A stretch of DNA of 64,000 bases, from assembly GCF_028290495.1 (NCBI RefSeq), contig NZ_JAQGJT010000151.1, forward strand, positions 33,168 to 97,167. Reading direction: 5' to 3'. This stretch comes from Tardiphaga sp. (GTDB lineage: Bacteria > Pseudomonadota > Alphaproteobacteria > Rhizobiales > Xanthobacteraceae). The stretch's first letter is position 1. Each line of letters opens with the position of its first letter. This document shows positions 61,360-64,000 of the stretch, one piece after another. The position numbers were made by a program, and so were the translations under genes. The notes under the pieces are model-generated. The model had not been told where the DNA came from and searched no databases. It saw only the letters and a list, made by a program, of their open reading frames with translations.

Positions 61360-63162
61360 TTACGCCGGAGCGTCGAGCGGGGCCAGCGGACTGGCATCAC
61401 GATGTTGCAATTTGAAGAACGAGGCATAGCGACCGCTCTGGCGCAGCAGGTCGTCATGACGACCGCGCTCGACGATCTCGCCACCCTCGATCACGAGGAT
61501 GGCGTCGGCATGCATGATGGTGTGCAGGCGGTGCGCGATGACGATGGTGGTGCGGTTGCGGCAGAGATGCTCGATGGCTTCCTGCACCGATTTTTCCGAC
61601 TCGGAGTCGAGCGCCGCGGTGGCCTCGTCGAGCAGGATCACCGGCGCGTTCTTCACCAGCGCGCGTGCGATGGCGACGCGCTGGCGCTGGCCGCCGGAGA
61701 GCTGCGCGCCGTGCTCGCCGACCGGCGTCTGGTAGCCGAGCGGAAAGCCCATGATGAAATCATGCGCGCAGGCAGCCTTGGCGGCGGCGACGATCTCGTC
61801 CTCGGTGGCGCCGACCTTGCCGAACGCGATGTTCTCCAGAATCGTGCCGCGGAACAGATAGACGTCCTGACCGACATAAGCGGTCTGCTGCCGCAGCGAG
61901 CGGCGCGAGACGTTGGAGATCGACTGGCCGTCGATGGTGATATCGCCTTCGGTGACCTCGTAGAGCCGCAGCAGCAGCGCCAGCACGGTGGACTTGCCGC
62001 CGCCGGACGGGCCGACCAGCGCGGTCACACGGCCGGGCTCGGCGACGAAGCTCATGCGGTTCAGCACGATTTCGTCGGGGCGGTAGCGGAACGTGACGTC
62101 GTGCAACTCGACGCGTGCGTCGGTGAGCTTGAGCGGTGGCTTGTCGTCGTCGTTCGGCTCGGAGGCCGGGCTATCGACGATCTCCAGCAACATCTGTGCG
62201 CCGATCAGGCTGGAATTGAGGTCGATGTTGAGCCGCGCCAGCCGCTTGGCCGGTTCATAAGCGAGCAGGAAGGCGGTGACGAAGGAGAAGAACTGGCCGG
62301 GCGTGGCGCCCATCGCCACCACGCTGTAGCCGCCATACAGCAGCGAGCCGGCGATGGCGAAGCCGCCCAGCGTCTCCATCAGCGGACTGGAGCGGTTCGA
62401 GACTCGCGCCATCTTGTTGGCGTTGCGCTCCACCGCGGTGATGCTGGCTTCCATGCGCTCGCGCATGGTCTGTTCCAGCGTGAATGCCTTCACGGTGCGG
62501 ATGCCCTGCAGCGATTCCTGCATGGTCTCCATGATGTCGGCGGTCCCGGTGAACTGGTTGTGCGCGAGACCCTTGATGCGCTTCACCAGCTTGCGCAGCA
62601 CCAGCATCGCCGGCGGCGCCACCAGGAATCCGAGCAGCGCCATATAGGGGTCCTGCATCAGCATCACGCCGACCAGCGCGATCAGCGACAGCAGATCGCG
62701 GCCCACCGCGTTGATCAGCAGGCTGAGCACCTGCGTCACCGAATTGGCGCCGGCGGTGAGCCGCGCCAGGAATTCCGACGAATGCCGCTCGGAGAAAAAG
62801 CCGATGCTCTCGTTCATCAGCTTGGCGAACAGCCGGCGCTGGTTGTTGGCGAGGATTGCGTTGCTGATCTGCGACAGGATCACGGTATGACCGTAGGTCG
62901 TCACGCCCTTGATCAGGAAGATCAGCACGACGACGCCGGAATACAGCGCGATGCGGTTGATGTCCTTGTCGACATAGGCCTGGTTGATGACCTCGCCGAG
63001 CATGTAAGCGGCGCCAGCGGTCGTGGCGGCCGAGATCGCCATCAGCGCAAACGCGATCACATAGCGGCGCCAGTAGGCGGCCGCCTGTTCCGTGATCAGG
63101 CGGCGGATCAGCGCCCAGGCGCCGGTGGGGTCGTCGGTGATTTTGCGAGGAATATCGGCCAT
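61360..63162 (-). CDS. MsbA-like ABC exporter (membrane domain plus ATPase)
   Basis: 600-aa half-transporter. N-terminal ABC membrane domain with six helices (residues about 30-325; FSERHSSEFLARLTAGANSV and GIRTVKAFTLEQTMRERM are typical coupling segments). C-terminal ATPase: Walker A GPSGGGKST near 395, signature LSGGQRQRVAIARALV near 494, Walker B VILLDEATAALDSESE and H-loop IAHRL. Closest in style to lipid A/lipid exporters (MsbA) and similar homodimeric exporters. The adjacent leftward galE suggests a cell-envelope context. ATG 63162 is unambiguous. Confidence 0.85.
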   Translation of the reverse strand: MADIPRKITDDPTGAWALIRRLITEQAAAYWRRYVIAFALMAISAATTAGAAYMLGEVINQAYVDKDINRIALYSGVVVLIFLIKGVTTYGHTVILSQISNAILANNQRRLFAKLMNESIGFFSERHSSEFLARLTAGANSVTQVLSLLINAVGRDLLSLIALVGVMLMQDPYMALLGFLVAPPAMLVLRKLVKRIKGLAHNQFTGTADIMETMQESLQGIRTVKAFTLEQTMRERMEASITAVERNANKMARVSNRSSPLMETLGGFAIAGSLLYGGYSVVAMGATPGQFFSFVTAFLLAYEPAKRLARLNIDLNSSLIGAQMLLEIVDSPASEPNDDDKPPLKLTDARVELHDVTFRYRPDEIVLNRMSFVAEPGRVTALVGPSGGGKSTVLALLLRLYEVTEGDITIDGQSISNVSRRSLRQQTAYVGQDVYLFRGTILENIAFGKVGATEDEIVAAAKAACAHDFIMGFPLGYQTPVGEHGAQLSGGQRQRVAIARALVKNAPVILLDEATAALDSESEKSVQEAIEHLCRNRTTIVIAHRLHTIMHADAILVIEGGEIVERGRHDDLLRQSGRYASFFKLQHRDASPLAPLDAPA

Positions 63163-63288
63163 CCGCGTTCCAGCGACGGCGCCGGGCAGGGATTTGCCGG
63201 GGCGTCAGAGTCGGCTTGCGAAACAGCCGTCTCATTGCCCGCTAAATGGGGGTATTTCAAGCCAAAATCGGTCCAGGGAAGGCTGGCG

Positions 63289-64000
63289 TCAGGCCGATTT
63301 GGCCAGCAATTCAATGCCATGGCGCTCGCGGGCGAGCTTCTCTTCCCAGGCCAGCGCGTGCCGGGCGATGGTTTCGAGATCGTCATATTGCGGCGCCCAG
63401 TCCAGCGTGGCGCGGATCCGGCTGGTGTCGGCGATCATGGTCATGATGTCGCCGTCGCGGCGGGGGGCATATTGAACCGCGAAATTGCGGCCGGAGGCGT
63501 GCCGGACCGCCTCGATGGTTTCCAGCACCGAGTAGCCGCGGCCGTAGCCGCAATTCAGGGTGGTCGAGGGGCCGCCATCGCGCAGGTAGGCCAGTGCTGC
63601 ACGGTGCGCCTGGACGAGGTCACTGACATGGATGAAGTCGCGGATGCAGCTACCGTCCGGAGTCGGGTAATCGGTGCCGAACACGTCGATCTTGCTGCGC
63701 CGCCCGGTGGCGGCTTCGACGGCGATCTTCAGCAGATGCGTCGCGCCCATGGTGGCGAGGCCGGTGCGGCCCTGCGGATCGGCGCCGGCGACGTTGAAAT
63801 AGCGCAGCACGACGAATTCCATGCCATAGGCCGGCGCGATGTCGTGCAGCATGATTTCGGTCATCAGCTTCGAGGCGCCGTACGGCGACAGCAGCCGCGT
63901 CGGTGCGTCTTCGGCGACCGGCGTGGAATCGGGATTGCCGTAAACGGCCGCGGTCGAGGAGAAGATGAAGCGCTTGACGCCGCACTTGACCGCGGCGCTG
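63289..64000 (-). CDS. galE: UDP-glucose 4-epimerase, N-terminus beyond window edge
   Basis: The C-terminal ~237 codons of GalE/ExoB, an extended SDR that interconverts UDP-glucose and UDP-galactose. Read from the edge: FIFSSTAAVYGNP (catalytic Ser region), then YGASK (Tyr/Lys pair), RYFNVAGADPQGRTG, PDGSCIRDFIHVSDL and the substrate-domain NCGYGRGYSVLE. The NAD-binding GxxGxxG lies outside. UDP-sugar supply links it to ugd upstream. The ORF track shows only the part after an internal Met. Confidence 0.93.
   Translation of the reverse strand, partial: SAAVKCGVKRFIFSSTAAVYGNPDSTPVAEDAPTRLLSPYGASKLMTEIMLHDIAPAYGMEFVVLRYFNVAGADPQGRTGLATMGATHLLKIAVEAATGRRSKIDVFGTDYPTPDGSCIRDFIHVSDLVQAHRAALAYLRDGGPSTTLNCGYGRGYSVLETIEAVRHASGRNFAVQYAPRRDGDIMTMIADTSRIRATLDWAPQYDDLETIARHALAWEEKLARERHGIELLAKSA

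Overview
The window is 64 kb of high-GC (about 63-66 % by eye) alphaproteobacterial chromosome. Gene content and repeats point to Nitrobacteraceae (the Bradyrhizobium / Rhodopseudomonas / Afipia / Tardiphaga group): an Fmd/Urt amide operon, a PmtA/PlcP/Agt lipid locus, a GPR-like polar-growth protein, a CtrA-type site, and many intergenic palindromes with TTCCGGG or CATTGCGAG arms. Genus is inference. No rRNA, tRNA, CRISPR array, transposase or integrase was seen.

Layout. 1-6.4 kb: amide/urea ABC transporter (substrate-binding protein cut by the window edge, two permeases, two ATPases), then formamidase FmdA and zinc-ribbon FmdB; a nitrogen-scavenging operon. 6.6-11.4 kb: aldo/keto reductase, EamA exporter, MHYT-PAS-GGDEF-EAL protein. 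11.4-15.6 kb: Lrp regulator divergent from a homodimeric 2-oxoacid dehydrogenase E1, a stand-alone Lrp ligand domain, ThiD. 15.8-20.6 kb: dihaem cytochrome c, then PmtA, PlcP-like phosphatase and Agt-like glycosyltransferase (phospholipid remodelling, with a possible PHO box), then threonine dehydratase. 20.7-28.1 kb: uncharacterised 402-aa protein, MFS transporter, dipeptide epimerase, Mla-type lipid transporter (STAS-MlaE, MlaF, MlaD), aldose epimerase-like protein. 28.4-35.3 kb: 1,895-aa membrane-anchored repeat protein resembling GPR, divergent from a small Hpt protein across a region with a CtrA site; ferredoxin. 35.3-42.5 kb: hydrolase, thioesterase, DUF2147-like protein, SGNH hydrolase, UPF0104 membrane protein, two small membrane proteins.

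42.5-47.7 kb is the standout. UDP-glucose dehydrogenase (ugd) is followed by two overlapping, distinctly AT-richer genes (569 and 580 aa). They are bracketed by two ~340-bp copies of the ugd 3' end, one belonging to intact ugd and one a headless remnant. The cassette holds nothing else. The second protein starts with a divergent restriction-endonuclease-like domain and the first looks like an all-helical solenoid. I infer an unnamed two-gene defence-type system that sits at the end of ugd, possibly exchanged by homologous recombination.

47.8-52.0 kb: an HTH/methyltransferase-like protein, MetK and AhcY (activated methyl cycle, which supplies SAM to enzymes such as PmtA). 52.1-60.3 kb: a GST/TetR pair with matching operators, then a FadR-type regulator divergent from an operon of ABC transporter, two amidohydrolases and a SnoaL-like protein. 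60.5-64 kb: fumarylpyruvate hydrolase-like enzyme, MsbA-like ABC exporter, and GalE cut by the right edge.
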